Assembly: GCF_015207825.1 (NCBI RefSeq)
Contig: NZ_JADEWC010000003.1
Span: 98,724-162,723 of the forward strand
Direction: 5' to 3'
Origin: Cyanobacterium stanieri LEGE 03274
GTDB lineage: Bacteria; Cyanobacteriota; Cyanobacteriia; Cyanobacteriales; Cyanobacteriaceae
Length of the DNA: 64,000 nt
Below are positions 1 to 9,011 of the stretch, one piece after another. The notes beneath the pieces were generated by a model that had not been told where the DNA came from, did not search any database, and worked only from the letters and a program-made list of their open reading frames with translations. How positions within the stretch are numbered: position 1 is the stretch's first letter; each line of letters starts with the position of its first letter. The position numbers and the translations under genes were made by a program.

Positions 1-259
1 TTACTACAATATCTGAATCTTTGGTATCTGCATAATCGTTAGTACCCATGATCTCGCAGTGATGGGATTGTAACCCCTGAGCTTCTGTTAAATCAAGGGC
101 GATGCCTTGGGGTAAACCTTCCACAATATCCAAAAGACAGACATCAGCTAAGTTTCTTTCTATTAGTCGTTGGGAAAGGGTGCGCCCTACGTTTCCCGCT
201 CCAATAATGGATACTTTGGCGAGTTTGTTACAGGATGAGAGGTAAATGGATTCTGCCAT
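1..259 (-). CDS. mdh: Malate dehydrogenase, N-terminal part (cut by window edge)
   Basis: Only the first 86 codons are inside the window. The translation starts [20 protein letters not shown] and has the Rossmann dinucleotide motif GAGNVG near residue 19. It continues with [16 protein letters not shown] and an Asn-Asp-Tyr-Ala-Asp stretch, the pattern of the LDH/MDH family with an MDH-like nucleotide-binding region. The family interconverts malate and oxaloacetate using NAD in the cytosol. The ATG is at 257-259, nine bases downstream of the ndhO stop on the same strand, so the two are probably co-transcribed. MDH rather than LDH is inferred from the GIALDL region; the catalytic half is outside the window. 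Confidence 0.85.
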   Translation of the reverse strand, partial: MAESIYLSSCNKLAKVSIIGAGNVGRTLSQRLIERNLADVCLLDIVEGLPQGIALDLTEAQGLQSHHCEIMGTNDYADTKDSDIVV

Positions 260-268
260 GGTAGGTTT

Positions 269-487
269 TTATTCGATGACTTCTAAATGATCGAGACGAA
301 ACCAAACATTGGGGGTAGGGGTGTAAAATTTGACTAGGGCATATTCATCGTTTAAGTCAAGGATTTCTCCTTTACTCTCAAATATGTAGCTAGGAAAACG
401 GCTATCACTGGCTTTGGCTTCGAGACTGTTTTCTAATTTTTCTTTGATTGCTTTTACAAAGGATCCTTTTTTGATTTTACCTGCCAT
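269..487 (-). CDS. ndhO: NAD(P)H-quinone oxidoreductase subunit O
   Basis: This 72-residue protein has the usual length and sequence pattern of NdhO, a small peripheral subunit of the cyanobacterial/chloroplast NDH-1 complex in the thylakoid membrane (cyclic electron flow, respiration). The basic start MAGKIKKGSFV, the central EKLENSLEAKASDSRFPSY and the closing VKFYTPTPNVWFRLDHLE are characteristic. There is no membrane segment, as expected for a stroma/cytosol-side subunit. It lies nine bases upstream of mdh on the same strand. It is found only in oxygenic phototrophs, so it supports the cyanobacterial assignment. Confidence 0.93.
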   Translation of the reverse strand: MAGKIKKGSFVKAIKEKLENSLEAKASDSRFPSYIFESKGEILDLNDEYALVKFYTPTPNVWFRLDHLEVIE

Positions 488-745
488 ATTCTTTTATATG
501 TGGATGATTACTAAAATAAATATACCAAGTTAAAGTAAAAAATGGGGAGCAAGAAGTTAAAAGCAAGAGTTTGTATTAAGTTTGAATGATTAGTGATAAA
601 AAAAGAGCTTGGTTTTGCTCTTTGTAGTCTTCAAATTATGAGGAAAGTTTATTTTTTTTCATTTAAACTTCGTGTTAAAGATTATTAAACACAATCAATA
701 AAGATTTTCTATGAGGTTAAATTTTTCATTGTTAATTGTTGAGTG

Positions 746-2413
746 ATGTTAATTCAAAAACTTCCGATAGATGTCATTAAACTTATTGCTGCGGGGGAGG
801 TAATAGACTCTCTGAGTGCGGTGGTAAGGGAGTTGGCAGAAAATAGTTTGGATGCTGGGGCAGGGCGTATTGTGATTTCGATTCAGCCTTCTTTGTGGCG
901 GGTGCAGGTGGCGGATAATGGTAGGGGTATGGATAGGGATGATCTTTTTTTGTGTACCCAAGCCCATACTACCAGTAAAATTAAGGATTATAACGACTTA
1001 CATCGTATTAATACCCTTGGTTTTCGGGGGGAGGCTTTACATAGTATTGCTCAATTGGCGGATGTGAAAATTGTTAGTCGGGTGGCGGATGATTGTGGTT
1101 ATGAAATTTGTTGCCATGATAATCATTGTAGTACCATAAATCCCGTGGCGATCGCCCCCGGAACTATTATTACGGTGGAAAACTTATTTAAAAATATTCC
1201 CCTGCGTCGCCAAGCCAATCCCCCTTTTAAACAACAAATAAAACAAATTCAAACCCTCATCGGACAACTTTCTTTATGTCATCCTCAGGTAACTTGGCAA
1301 CTATTTGTAGATGATAAATTAACCCTTTATATCCATGGTGATAATGAAATAAAAAAAATTCTTTCTCAACTATCTAAAACTATTAAATATCATGATTTAA
1401 CTTCCCAACAAATAACCATCAATACTCCCGAGGAAAATAGTTTATCACACCTTGATTTAGTCTTAGGATTACCCGATCGCCTTTCTCGCCCCCGTCCTGA
1501 TTGGGTCAAAATAGGATTGAATGGTAGGGTTATCAAATCCCCTGAATTAGAATCATCCATCTATTCCGCTTTTCATCGTACCCTAGGGCGCGATCGTTTT
1601 CCCGTAATCTTTTTACACCTCAAAACTTCCCCCCGACAAATAGACTGGAATCGACACCCTGCTAAGGCAGAAATTTATTTACATAACCTCGATTTTTGGC
1701 AAGAACAAATCATATCAGCTATTAACAATATTTTTAAAATTACCGATAATAATATAAATCAAAAAATTCCCAATTCAAGGGTAGAAAACATCCTAAAAGT
1801 AGCAGAAAATAAAGCCCTTTATCACATAGAAGAAAAACCCAAAAAAATTGATAAAAAAGAAAGTCTCGGTTTAATCAACTTACAAGTAATCGCCCAATCG
1901 AGAAATACTTATATTATCGCTGAACATGATCAAGGAATGTGGTTAATAGAACAACACATTGCCCACGAAAGGATACTATACGAACAATTACAAGATAACT
2001 GGCAATTAATGCCCCTTTCTCAACCCATCATCCTTGAAAATCTGTTGTCCAAACAAATCGAACAATTAACCCATCTTCAACTAGATATAGAAAGTTTTGG
2101 CGAAAATCTATGGGCAGTGCGTAACATACCTCAAATGTTAGCCCAAAGGAATGATATGGCAGATGCGTTGATGGAGTTAAGCTGGGGAGGAAATGTCGAT
2201 AATGCCATGGTGGCCGTTGCCTGTCGTAGTGCCATTCGTAACGGTACAAAATTGACCATAGAACAAATGCAAGACATCGTAGATAGATGGAAAATGACCA
2301 GAAACCCCCATACTTGCCCCCATGGACGCCCTATTTATTTATCCCTTGAGGAATCATCGTTATATCGTTTTTTCCGTCGTCATTGGGTATTAGGTAAAAG
2401 CCACGGTATTTAA
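746..2413 (+). CDS. mutL: DNA mismatch repair protein MutL
   Basis: The N-terminal GHKL ATPase is clear: IAAGEVIDSLSAVVRELAEN followed by SLDAGA (residues about 15-40), DNGRGM, and TLGFRGEALHSI. A variable linker (about 330-380) leads to the C-terminal dimerisation domain with EQHIAHERILYE near residue 402 and CPHGRP near 524. The latter two correspond to the endonuclease/zinc-site motifs of MutL proteins from bacteria without MutH. The product couples MutS mismatch recognition to strand nicking. An open frame begins at a GTG at 743, but the adjacent ATG at 746 is the more likely start. At 555 residues the length is normal for a cyanobacterial MutL. It converges with the DUF389 gene, leaving about 20 bp between them. 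Confidence 0.95.
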   Translation: MLIQKLPIDVIKLIAAGEVIDSLSAVVRELAENSLDAGAGRIVISIQPSLWRVQVADNGRGMDRDDLFLCTQAHTTSKIKDYNDLHRINTLGFRGEALHSIAQLADVKIVSRVADDCGYEICCHDNHCSTINPVAIAPGTIITVENLFKNIPLRRQANPPFKQQIKQIQTLIGQLSLCHPQVTWQLFVDDKLTLYIHGDNEIKKILSQLSKTIKYHDLTSQQITINTPEENSLSHLDLVLGLPDRLSRPRPDWVKIGLNGRVIKSPELESSIYSAFHRTLGRDRFPVIFLHLKTSPRQIDWNRHPAKAEIYLHNLDFWQEQIISAINNIFKITDNNINQKIPNSRVENILKVAENKALYHIEEKPKKIDKKESLGLINLQVIAQSRNTYIIAEHDQGMWLIEQHIAHERILYEQLQDNWQLMPLSQPIILENLLSKQIEQLTHLQLDIESFGENLWAVRNIPQMLAQRNDMADALMELSWGGNVDNAMVAVACRSAIRNGTKLTIEQMQDIVDRWKMTRNPHTCPHGRPIYLSLEESSLYRFFRRHWVLGKSHGI

Positions 2414-2434
2414 ACAGGGCTGATTTACTAGGTG

Positions 2435-3604
2435 CTATTCTCCTTCGACTCTAAATCTGGGGCTATTATTACCCTGAGGAATAGAAAAATTAGAATTTTG
2501 GTCAAAATCTTCAAAAACGTTAGAGTTATTTACGGGAAAATCTGCCTCAACCTCCCTCGTAACCCTTTTCACGGGGACAATATAAAAAACTAACTCAAAA
2601 TCCCGATTCATCCTCACGCTAACATAATCTCGCACCAACTCCACTTGTCGGGGGGTAATTTCCTTGTCTGTTTGCATTGTTACATTAATAAGAGGTGGTT
2701 TTTGTGTCCAGATAATGCCCACCTTAACCGCTTCTACATCTTGCCCCACCGTAATGGTTTCATTGGCTAACTGACGGTTAATTTCTTTCTCTATTTGTTG
2801 TTGTTGAATTAACTGAAAAAAACTAGCCCCTAGGGGGATAACTAAAAAAGCAGTGGTAATACTTGCCCATCCAAGGGCTTTTGTGGCTTTAGTGTAGCCT
2901 GAAAGTATAAAAGCCACCATACAAGCAAGGGTAATACCTAATAAATTAGTAATATATAATAAGAAAGCCCCTGTGGCATAACCATACAAACCCGAAGCAA
3001 GGGATATTCCCACCACACATAAAGGAGGCATGAGGGCAACGGCGATCGCAGTTCCTGCCAAAGTATCACTAATCCCCGATCGCACCTTACCAAAACCACT
3101 AATTAACCCTGCACTAATGGCAATACCCAAATCAATGAGGGTAGGCTCAGTTCGAGCCACAATTTCCGAACCCACATCGGGTAAAGCCACCACCACCGCA
3201 ATAAACCAAGACAATAAAAGAGCTAAAAAAGTAGCCCCCACCAAAGAAAGAATAGACTTTTCAAATAGTCGATAATCTCCCTCACAAGCAGAAAAAGCTA
3301 ACCCCCGTAAAGGTAACATCAACGGGGCAACAATCATCGCCCCAATAATCACCGCTGCACTATTACTAAGTAACCCAAAAGAAGCAATTAGACAAGAAGC
3401 AATGGTACATAAAATATAGTCAACCCCCCAACGAGAATCACTGGTTAACTCTTGATGTAACTTAGCGATGCGGGTAGCAGAAACACGGGGTAAAATACGA
3501 TTTACGGATAATTTAAGCCAGCGCCAAAGCGCCCGAACTTTTTTACGGTTAAACCATTCCGCTACGAAATTTTGTACCTGTTGCCGAAGGTTAGATTGAT
3601 TCAT
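2435..3604 (-). CDS. DUF389 family membrane protein
   Basis: A 389-residue protein. A soluble N-terminus of about 60 residues is followed by several hydrophobic segments from about residue 65 to 260 (for example the stretch around IASFGLLSNSAAVIIGAMIV, and the glycine-rich ISAGLISGFGKVRSGISDTL). A soluble C-terminal tail is rich in charged residues. The motif AAVIIGAMIVAPLMLPLRGL is typical of DUF389/TIGR00341 proteins. Function of the family is not established; it is often called a putative hydrophobic or transport protein. It is convergent with mutL and lies just downstream of the VWA gene on the same strand (27 bp gap), so it may share its transcript. Confidence 0.85.
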   Translation of the reverse strand: MNQSNLRQQVQNFVAEWFNRKKVRALWRWLKLSVNRILPRVSATRIAKLHQELTSDSRWGVDYILCTIASCLIASFGLLSNSAAVIIGAMIVAPLMLPLRGLAFSACEGDYRLFEKSILSLVGATFLALLLSWFIAVVVALPDVGSEIVARTEPTLIDLGIAISAGLISGFGKVRSGISDTLAGTAIAVALMPPLCVVGISLASGLYGYATGAFLLYITNLLGITLACMVAFILSGYTKATKALGWASITTAFLVIPLGASFFQLIQQQQIEKEINRQLANETITVGQDVEAVKVGIIWTQKPPLINVTMQTDKEITPRQVELVRDYVSVRMNRDFELVFYIVPVKRVTREVEADFPVNNSNVFEDFDQNSNFSIPQGNNSPRFRVEGE

Positions 3605-3631
3605 CTTTTAAAAGGTATGGGGTAAAAAAAA

Positions 3632-4873
3632 TTATAATTGTAAGGTTGTTTTCGCTGCCATCTGAGTTTTTTTCTTCTCAGACTCCGACAACTTCTGCCC
3701 TGTTTGTAAACGGGTAGCGCTGGTTTGTAGCACGGTTGCACCACTTTGATCCCCTAGTTGCAAAGCGGTTTTAGCGGCATTTTGGAGCAGGGTAGCCGCA
3801 CCTTTATTGTCTCCCTGTTCAATTTTTTCTTGGGCTAGGCGGGTTTGGCGATATTTAGCTAGGGTAAGTAATGATTTTTGAATTTCTGCATCGTTTTGGG
3901 GTTGATATTGGGCTTGTACTTGAATATTAACGGGAATTTCCTCGGAGGTCATGGTTTGCCCTTTTATGTCGTCATATTGTACCTTAATCTTGGCGATCGC
4001 CTGTGAACCAAGGGAAAGTTTACCGAGATAAAGATTAGTTAAAATAATCCTTTCTGTGGTCATTAAATCCCCTAAACGCACGGTATATTTATTAGTGTAA
4101 TCATCTTCCCGTTGGGGTTCTAATTCCACGGTTTCGGGGGCTACTTGGGCCATGGGTTTTAATTCTGCCATGCGTACATCTTCCCCTAATTCCATAATCA
4201 AGAAAGCATTGGTTAAACCCACCGACTCCATGCGGGTTAACAGTTTTTGAAATTCATCTTTGGCTTGTTCAGCAAATTCAATATGGGTTAAAGTACCATT
4301 GGCACAATCACTAATGGCCTCTAATACTTTTTGATTCCAATTATTACCGAAGCCCATGGCATTGAGGGTAATATTATATTCCGAAGACATTTTGGCAAGT
4401 TTTAAACATTTTTCATTACTACCATGCTCATTTTCCCCATCGGTAAGGAGTAAAATTTGAGAAACTCGATTTTCTTTTCCTAAATTAATTTGTTGGATTC
4501 CTAGTTTCATGCCCTCATCAATGGCTGTGCCTCCATCGGCACGTAGTTGGTTGATTTGGGTTTTGATGGTTTCTAAATCGGCAACGGGTTGACTATTGAC
4601 TACCACTGTCGCTTGATGGTTAAAACCCACCACCGAAACTCGATCTTCTTGGTTTAATTTCTCGATAAGGGCGATCGCCGCTTGTTTTACATTTTCTAAC
4701 GGTTTACCCACCATTGAACCGCTATGATCCAAAATAATACATAAATTAAGAGGTAAACGATTTAAAGAAGAATCTTTCACCGCCTGAACACTAATTTCTA
4801 ATTGTCTTTGAGTGCTAGTGTTTTCCGCCGAAAGGTTATTGTCATTAAGTCTTGCTTTTAGTAAAGGTTTCAT
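3632..4873 (-). CDS. von Willebrand factor A domain protein
   Basis: A 413-residue protein with a VWA fold from about residue 40 to 215. It opens with the MIDAS metal site motif DHSGSM (near residue 50) and has the second MIDAS threonine in the GGTAIDEG region and the aspartate in LLLTDGENEHG. A beta-rich middle part follows (about 220-330). The alpha-helical tail contains two similar Ala/Gln/Leu-rich segments (GAATLLQNAAKTALQLGDQS and QMAAKTTLQL). No signal peptide or membrane segment is evident, so it is probably cytosolic. Such proteins act as metal-dependent protein-binding modules; the partner is unknown. It precedes the DUF389 gene by 27 bp on the same strand. Confidence 0.85.
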   Translation of the reverse strand: MKPLLKARLNDNNLSAENTSTQRQLEISVQAVKDSSLNRLPLNLCIILDHSGSMVGKPLENVKQAAIALIEKLNQEDRVSVVGFNHQATVVVNSQPVADLETIKTQINQLRADGGTAIDEGMKLGIQQINLGKENRVSQILLLTDGENEHGSNEKCLKLAKMSSEYNITLNAMGFGNNWNQKVLEAISDCANGTLTHIEFAEQAKDEFQKLLTRMESVGLTNAFLIMELGEDVRMAELKPMAQVAPETVELEPQREDDYTNKYTVRLGDLMTTERIILTNLYLGKLSLGSQAIAKIKVQYDDIKGQTMTSEEIPVNIQVQAQYQPQNDAEIQKSLLTLAKYRQTRLAQEKIEQGDNKGAATLLQNAAKTALQLGDQSGATVLQTSATRLQTGQKLSESEKKKTQMAAKTTLQL

Positions 4874-4982
4874 AAGTAATCGGAATAATTAATCAGATTG
4901 TTAGTATCATTTTTATTATTACCGAGATTTTAAATTTTGATAGTAAAAGTTAATTGGATTTTAATTAATATTTAATAAATCT

Positions 4983-5996
4983 ATGAAGAAAAGTATAATT
5001 ATCTTAGATGATTTAGAGGAGCAAATAAGTTTTTTTAGAGAACTAATCACCCAGTCAAATCATTCTTTTATCGATGTTAACAACGAGTCTGACTTACTAG
5101 ATTTAGTCCAACTACAAGATCCTGATCTAATCCTAATTAGTAGCACCATAACAGATCTTAACTGCTATCTCGTTTGTAAAAAAATTAAACTCTTAGATAA
5201 GGGTAAAAACATCCCCATTATCATTATCAATCGAGATGATCGTTATTTTAATATTGAACAAAACTTTGACGCAGGGGCGGACGACTATATTAATTATCCC
5301 TTCATAAAAAGAGAAGTTATTCATCGTCTCAATCAACAACTACTTATTAAAGACCTAAAAGATAATTTACGAGAAACGACCAATCGGTTACATAAAATTA
5401 TCCCTCACTATCAACGATTACAAGAAATAGTCGAAAAACATCATTTAACTATTCAAAGAAATTCCCATGAAGGACAGTTAAATCTTATTCCCCATCGTAA
5501 ATATTTTGAAGAAATGTTACAAAAAGAATGGTTAAGGGCTTCTCGACAAAGAACCTCTTTTTCTGACACAGAAGGAACAAATATTTCGGTTATCTTAGCA
5601 AAAATTAATGACTTTCAGTCCTATAAAAAGAACCATGAAAAAGAAATTATTGATAGTTGTCTCCGTATAATTACTGAAGATGTTAAAGATACTGCCAAAA
5701 GAGCAGGGGATTTAGTGGCAGAATTTGATCAAGATACTTTCGCTGTACTATTACCTAGTACCGATGCCATGGGTGCAGAAAGGGTTGCCCAAGTAATCGG
5801 GGAACATATTATGGCTCTCCAGATTCCCCATCATTTCTCCTCTATTAGTGAATATATTACCTTTAGTTTTGGTTTAGCCACGGGCATTCCTACCCAGGCC
5901 ATTCATTCTAGCACTTTAATCGATGTGGCTCAGGATTGTTTGCAAAGGGCGATCGCCTCCAGGAAAGCCAATGCCATTGTCATGGATCAATTTTAA
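4983..5996 (+). CDS. Receiver-GGDEF protein with degenerate phosphoacceptor and GGDEF sites
   Basis: 337 residues: an N-terminal response-regulator receiver (about 3-120), a helical linker and a C-terminal GGDEF-like domain (about 165-335). The receiver keeps the acidic pocket (ILDDLEEQ) and the lysine region, but the expected phosphoacceptor position reads DLILISSTI, with Ser where Asp is normal. In the second domain the signature loop reads EFDQDTFAVLLP instead of GGDEF. It is therefore probably neither phosphorylated in the normal way nor an active diguanylate cyclase; it may act by protein contact or by binding nucleotide. It is monocistronic, with a long intergenic region behind it. Confidence 0.85.
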   Translation: MKKSIIILDDLEEQISFFRELITQSNHSFIDVNNESDLLDLVQLQDPDLILISSTITDLNCYLVCKKIKLLDKGKNIPIIIINRDDRYFNIEQNFDAGADDYINYPFIKREVIHRLNQQLLIKDLKDNLRETTNRLHKIIPHYQRLQEIVEKHHLTIQRNSHEGQLNLIPHRKYFEEMLQKEWLRASRQRTSFSDTEGTNISVILAKINDFQSYKKNHEKEIIDSCLRIITEDVKDTAKRAGDLVAEFDQDTFAVLLPSTDAMGAERVAQVIGEHIMALQIPHHFSSISEYITFSFGLATGIPTQAIHSSTLIDVAQDCLQRAIASRKANAIVMDQF

Positions 5997-6494
5997 GTTA
6001 GTAAACATCATATTATGGGGTTCTTATCTTAGCAAAAAAATATTTTACTTTGGATATCAAAAAACCTTAAGTATAGATATTTGTTTAAGATAAACCCTTT
6101 TTTTATGGTCATATTAATCAACTACTTCATCGAAGAAATTAAATAATTTTTAGCCATTACTGTCTTAGGTGAGTTAAACTTTGAATAAGTAAATTAACAA
6201 TACATCCTATTATATTATCCTCCACATAAACTGTCATATCCTTACAAATACTTAGCATTTATTCGAAACACATAGAAAGATTACGTATATTTACTGTTAT
6301 TAATTAGTAAGTTTTTTGGTACATTAATAGTGTAGGTAAAAATATATTCATAAACAAAGTTTAAACAGCTCGACGGGTGATAAGAAAAACACAGCGATAG
6401 TGGATCATCATTAAGGGCATAAAAATTGAAAATATTAGAATTACAAGATTACTAAAATTACACTTACTGTAAAAAAAGGGGACGGGTAAATATT
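5997..6494. other. Intergenic region, no gene seen
   Basis: About 500 AT-rich bases without a convincing ORF or RNA gene. It presumably holds the promoter and a long leader of the PilX-like gene downstream. A purine-rich AAAAAAAGGGGACGGG tract lies just before that gene's ATG. I could not define a promoter with confidence. Confidence 0.4.
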
Positions 6495-8174
6495 ATGTCA
6501 CACAAAAATAAAACATCAAAACAAGATAGCTTCGGAGCAAACTTCAAGTTTAACCTCCTTTCTGTGTTACAAAATAGCTCTCAAAAAGGCTCTACCCTTG
6601 CAGTAGGTGTTGGGCTAGGGGCGCTGATGATTGCAGGGACAACCATGGCGATCGCCACTTCTAGCCAGAATAAAACTAATGTGGTAGCTCAAGAGCAAAC
6701 GGCACAAGCAGTTGCTCAAGCAGAAGCAGGAATAGCTACAGTTCAAGCAATGTTGGTAGAGAATCCAACTCTAGCACTTTTTAGTAAAGAAGATTGGGAA
6801 GATTTAGCCACAGGGCAGACTACCATAGATCAATTAAATCAAAGATTAGCAGAAAGATTTGCATCTGATAGTAACACAGCAAAAAATATAGGTCGTTACA
6901 ATCTGATTGTTAGTGATGTATCTATATGGGACTTAGATACCAACGGCAATAGTGTAATGGCAAAACTACCCAATAGTTTTTTAATAGCTGGACCTCCTGC
7001 GGGTAAAGGAAATAATAAAAACAAGGAAGAACCTTCCAATAACAACACTCAACAACCTTCTGAATCCAGTACAACAGGGGCTTCCTGTACCCCCTTAGGA
7101 CAGAATAATACAGACAGTGAAAACTCTATTCCACAACTAACAGAAGATGATCTATCAACAATTACAGCATTGATTTCTGTGCCGAATTCAGAGTCTGAAG
7201 AAGGTATTGAGTCTGAACAATCAAACGAAAAACAATTTGAATTAATTAGTTATCAGTTTGATGATAGCGAAGAAACAGGGACCTTAACTGTTGAAGGAAA
7301 ATCAAAAGACTCTAAAGCTAGAATACAAGTTAAGTTTGCCGTCATACCACCAGAGCCTGGACAAGTAAATCTTGGAGGATTTCCCTCAAGCGAACTTCCT
7401 GACGCACCTGGCCTTTGGGCTCAAAACTTTAGCGTCAGCGGAGGTGGTAATCAAACTATTAACTCAGATATTCTTGATTCTTCTGATTGTGTTAATGGTG
7501 TTCCTTGGACTAAACCCCCAAGCGGAGCATTTAAGCATAATGGAGATCATGTAGAATTTAATAAACTTTTCCCTCCTTTACCATTAGCACTAAATAACCA
7601 AGATAAATTTGATATTCCTGATAGTTTAGATACTATCACAAGTGGAAAGTGTACATTAAATCCCACAGGTTCATCTTCCTATGAATATACTGGCGGTTGT
7701 GGTTCTTCCATTTCAGTAGATGTGAGTGGGAATAAAACCGTTACTATTTATTCTGATGTAGCAGTTCCCACAATTCAAGCAACGGGTATGAATGATAATC
7801 CAGGTAGGGTAATTGTTTATAGTAATGATGGTTTAAATTTTGGAGGAAGTTCTACCCTATCCAATGCTGATCAATGGAAACATATTCAATACTATGTCGC
7901 ATCTGGAGATGTTTTAACAAGAGGTAATTTAACTTCATCTGGTTTCATTTTTGCCCCCAAGTCTGAGTTTAGAATTAACGGTGGTGGCAACGGAACTCAT
8001 ACAGGACCTATTTGGGCTGAAACGATTAACGTTCGTGGTGGCGGTAATAGTACGATGAATCCTTCTTTAGTTGCCGAAAACTTTGAATATTTAGAACTTT
8101 TCAAAACAGATCCTACCTCTGTTCGTATTGGCTCTATTCAAGGATATGAAAGAGTAGAAGCATCCAATAATTAA
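6495..8174 (+). CDS. Large PilX-like exported protein with GGGN repeats
   Basis: 559 residues. A cytosolic head of about 35 residues precedes one hydrophobic helix (about 36-56, TLAVGVGLGALMIAGTTMAI). An AQAVAQAEAGIATVQAML segment follows, resembling the N-terminus of PilX-type minor pilins. Next come a low-complexity Asn/Ser/Glu region (about 170-260) and a beta-rich C-terminal half. In that half the motif GGGN-x-T recurs: SGGGNQTIN, NGGGNGTHT, RGGGNSTMN. The C-terminal part (VTIYSDVAV to VAENFEYLEL) looks like the repetitive beta domain found in some PilX-like cyanobacterial proteins. Likely at the cell surface, possibly a pilus-associated or adhesive protein; the exact role is unknown. It ends at a strong terminator and stands alone. 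Confidence 0.6.
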   Translation: MSHKNKTSKQDSFGANFKFNLLSVLQNSSQKGSTLAVGVGLGALMIAGTTMAIATSSQNKTNVVAQEQTAQAVAQAEAGIATVQAMLVENPTLALFSKEDWEDLATGQTTIDQLNQRLAERFASDSNTAKNIGRYNLIVSDVSIWDLDTNGNSVMAKLPNSFLIAGPPAGKGNNKNKEEPSNNNTQQPSESSTTGASCTPLGQNNTDSENSIPQLTEDDLSTITALISVPNSESEEGIESEQSNEKQFELISYQFDDSEETGTLTVEGKSKDSKARIQVKFAVIPPEPGQVNLGGFPSSELPDAPGLWAQNFSVSGGGNQTINSDILDSSDCVNGVPWTKPPSGAFKHNGDHVEFNKLFPPLPLALNNQDKFDIPDSLDTITSGKCTLNPTGSSSYEYTGGCGSSISVDVSGNKTVTIYSDVAVPTIQATGMNDNPGRVIVYSNDGLNFGGSSTLSNADQWKHIQYYVASGDVLTRGNLTSSGFIFAPKSEFRINGGGNGTHTGPIWAETINVRGGGNSTMNPSLVAENFEYLELFKTDPTSVRIGSIQGYERVEASNN

Positions 8175-8183
8175 ATTTAATTA

Positions 8184-8206
8184 ATCGCCCCTTCGGGGCG
8201 ATTTTT
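8184..8206 (+). terminator. Rho-independent terminator of the PilX-like gene
   Basis: ATCGCCCC, a short TTC loop, then GGGGCGAT followed by TTTTT, ten bases after the stop codon. Perfect GC-rich stem. Confidence 0.9.
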
Positions 8207-8403
8207 GAGTGTTATGGTGCGATTATTTTAAAAGCCATACTAAATTGGTTAAAGTTCTCTGAACGACTATCAGACGATGAGCATTTTTCGTTTCAAAAAA
8301 TTGTTGCTTAAAGTAAGGTGCGCTGGGTTTGATCCCCCTATATCCCCCTTAGTAAGGGGGCGTTTTTTATTTAAGGTGCGCCGGGGGTTTTATGATTATC
8401 ATA

Positions 8404-8452
8404 GTTCAATTTATTGAACGTGAAACCATTAGCCTTGTAATTCATTGCAAGG
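8404..8452 (+). repeat. Dual-palindrome repeat, copy 1
   Basis: GTTCAATTTATTGAAC (8404-8419), a 13-base spacer ending in ACCATTAG, then CCTTGTAATTCATTGCAAGG (8433-8452). Reference copy for the family. Confidence 0.85.
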
Positions 8453-8539
8453 CGGATAGTGATATGATTTTTAGATCGGATTTGGGGTTAAGGGCGATTA
8501 TGAAGAGGTAAGGTGCGCTGGGGTTTTATGATTATCGTA

Positions 8540-8588
8540 GTTCAATTTATTGAACGTGAAACCATTAGCCATGAAATTTATTTGATGG
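8540..8588 (+). repeat. Dual-palindrome repeat, copy 2
   Basis: First palindrome identical to copy 1. The second is CCATGAAATTTATTTGATGG, with one unpaired position in the stem. Confidence 0.85.
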
Positions 8589-8624
8589 TGAGATAATGAT
8601 AATAATCGACTATCGTTTAATACC

Positions 8625-8674
8625 GCCTCGTAATGAATTCCGAGGCTACGGATTTTTCGTTTAATGAATTAAAC
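8625..8674 (-). repeat. Dual-palindrome repeat, inverted divergent copy
   Basis: In the opposite orientation: a GCCTCG/CGAGGC stem (8625-8646), then spacer, then GTTTAATGAATTAAAC (8659-8674). The order, spacer (GGCTACGG against GGCTAATGG) and AAT-NN-ATT cores match the family, while both stems differ with pairing preserved. Confidence 0.7.
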
Positions 8675-8771
8675 TCATGGATGTTGTAGAGTGCGCTGGG
8701 TGGGTTTAAAGTGCGCTGGTTGGGTTCATGTAGAAGTAAAATAGAATTGTTTACCAATATAATTTAATAAT

Positions 8772-9011
8772 ATGAAATCACAAATAAAGGACTCTAATTT
8801 TACTTTTGAAGATATATTAAATCTTGTCAGAAAATTACTCACATCGGAGCAAATAAAATTGAGTCAAACCATAGCACAAGAGACACAAAATAATATTAAA
8901 TATCGTACAAAAACTTTTCAAAGCCTACTACAACAAGTTAAACCAATTCCCCAAAGTTTTGACATTGATCAAGCTAAAGAAGACTACTTTAAGGAAAAAT
9001 ATAACCTGTGA
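8772..9011 (+). CDS. Antitoxin of a PIN-domain toxin-antitoxin module
   Basis: A 79-residue, charged, mostly helical protein with no recognised DNA-binding signature, encoded directly before a PIN-domain gene. Its TGA stop overlaps the GTG start of that gene (GTGA), the coupling typical of toxin-antitoxin pairs. The C-terminal tail SFDIDQAKEDYFKEKYNL resembles toxin-wrapping tails of antitoxins that partner PIN nucleases. The role is inferred from size, overlap and partner rather than from a recognised fold. It lies in the accessory island between two repeat blocks. Confidence 0.6.
   Translation: MKSQIKDSNFTFEDILNLVRKLLTSEQIKLSQTIAQETQNNIKYRTKTFQSLLQQVKPIPQSFDIDQAKEDYFKEKYNL

Larger units (their letters stand above)
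8175..8771. repeat. Left repeat block of the toxin-antitoxin island
   Basis: After the terminator this 600-bp gene-free stretch contains three elements of the dual-palindrome family (8404-8452, 8540-8588, and an inverted divergent one at 8625-8674). It also has four or more copies of the motif GTGCGCTGG (8317, 8512, 8691, 8711). The part from about 8404 to 8690 is closely repeated at about 10078-10383, on the other side of the two toxin-antitoxin modules. Confidence 0.8.
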
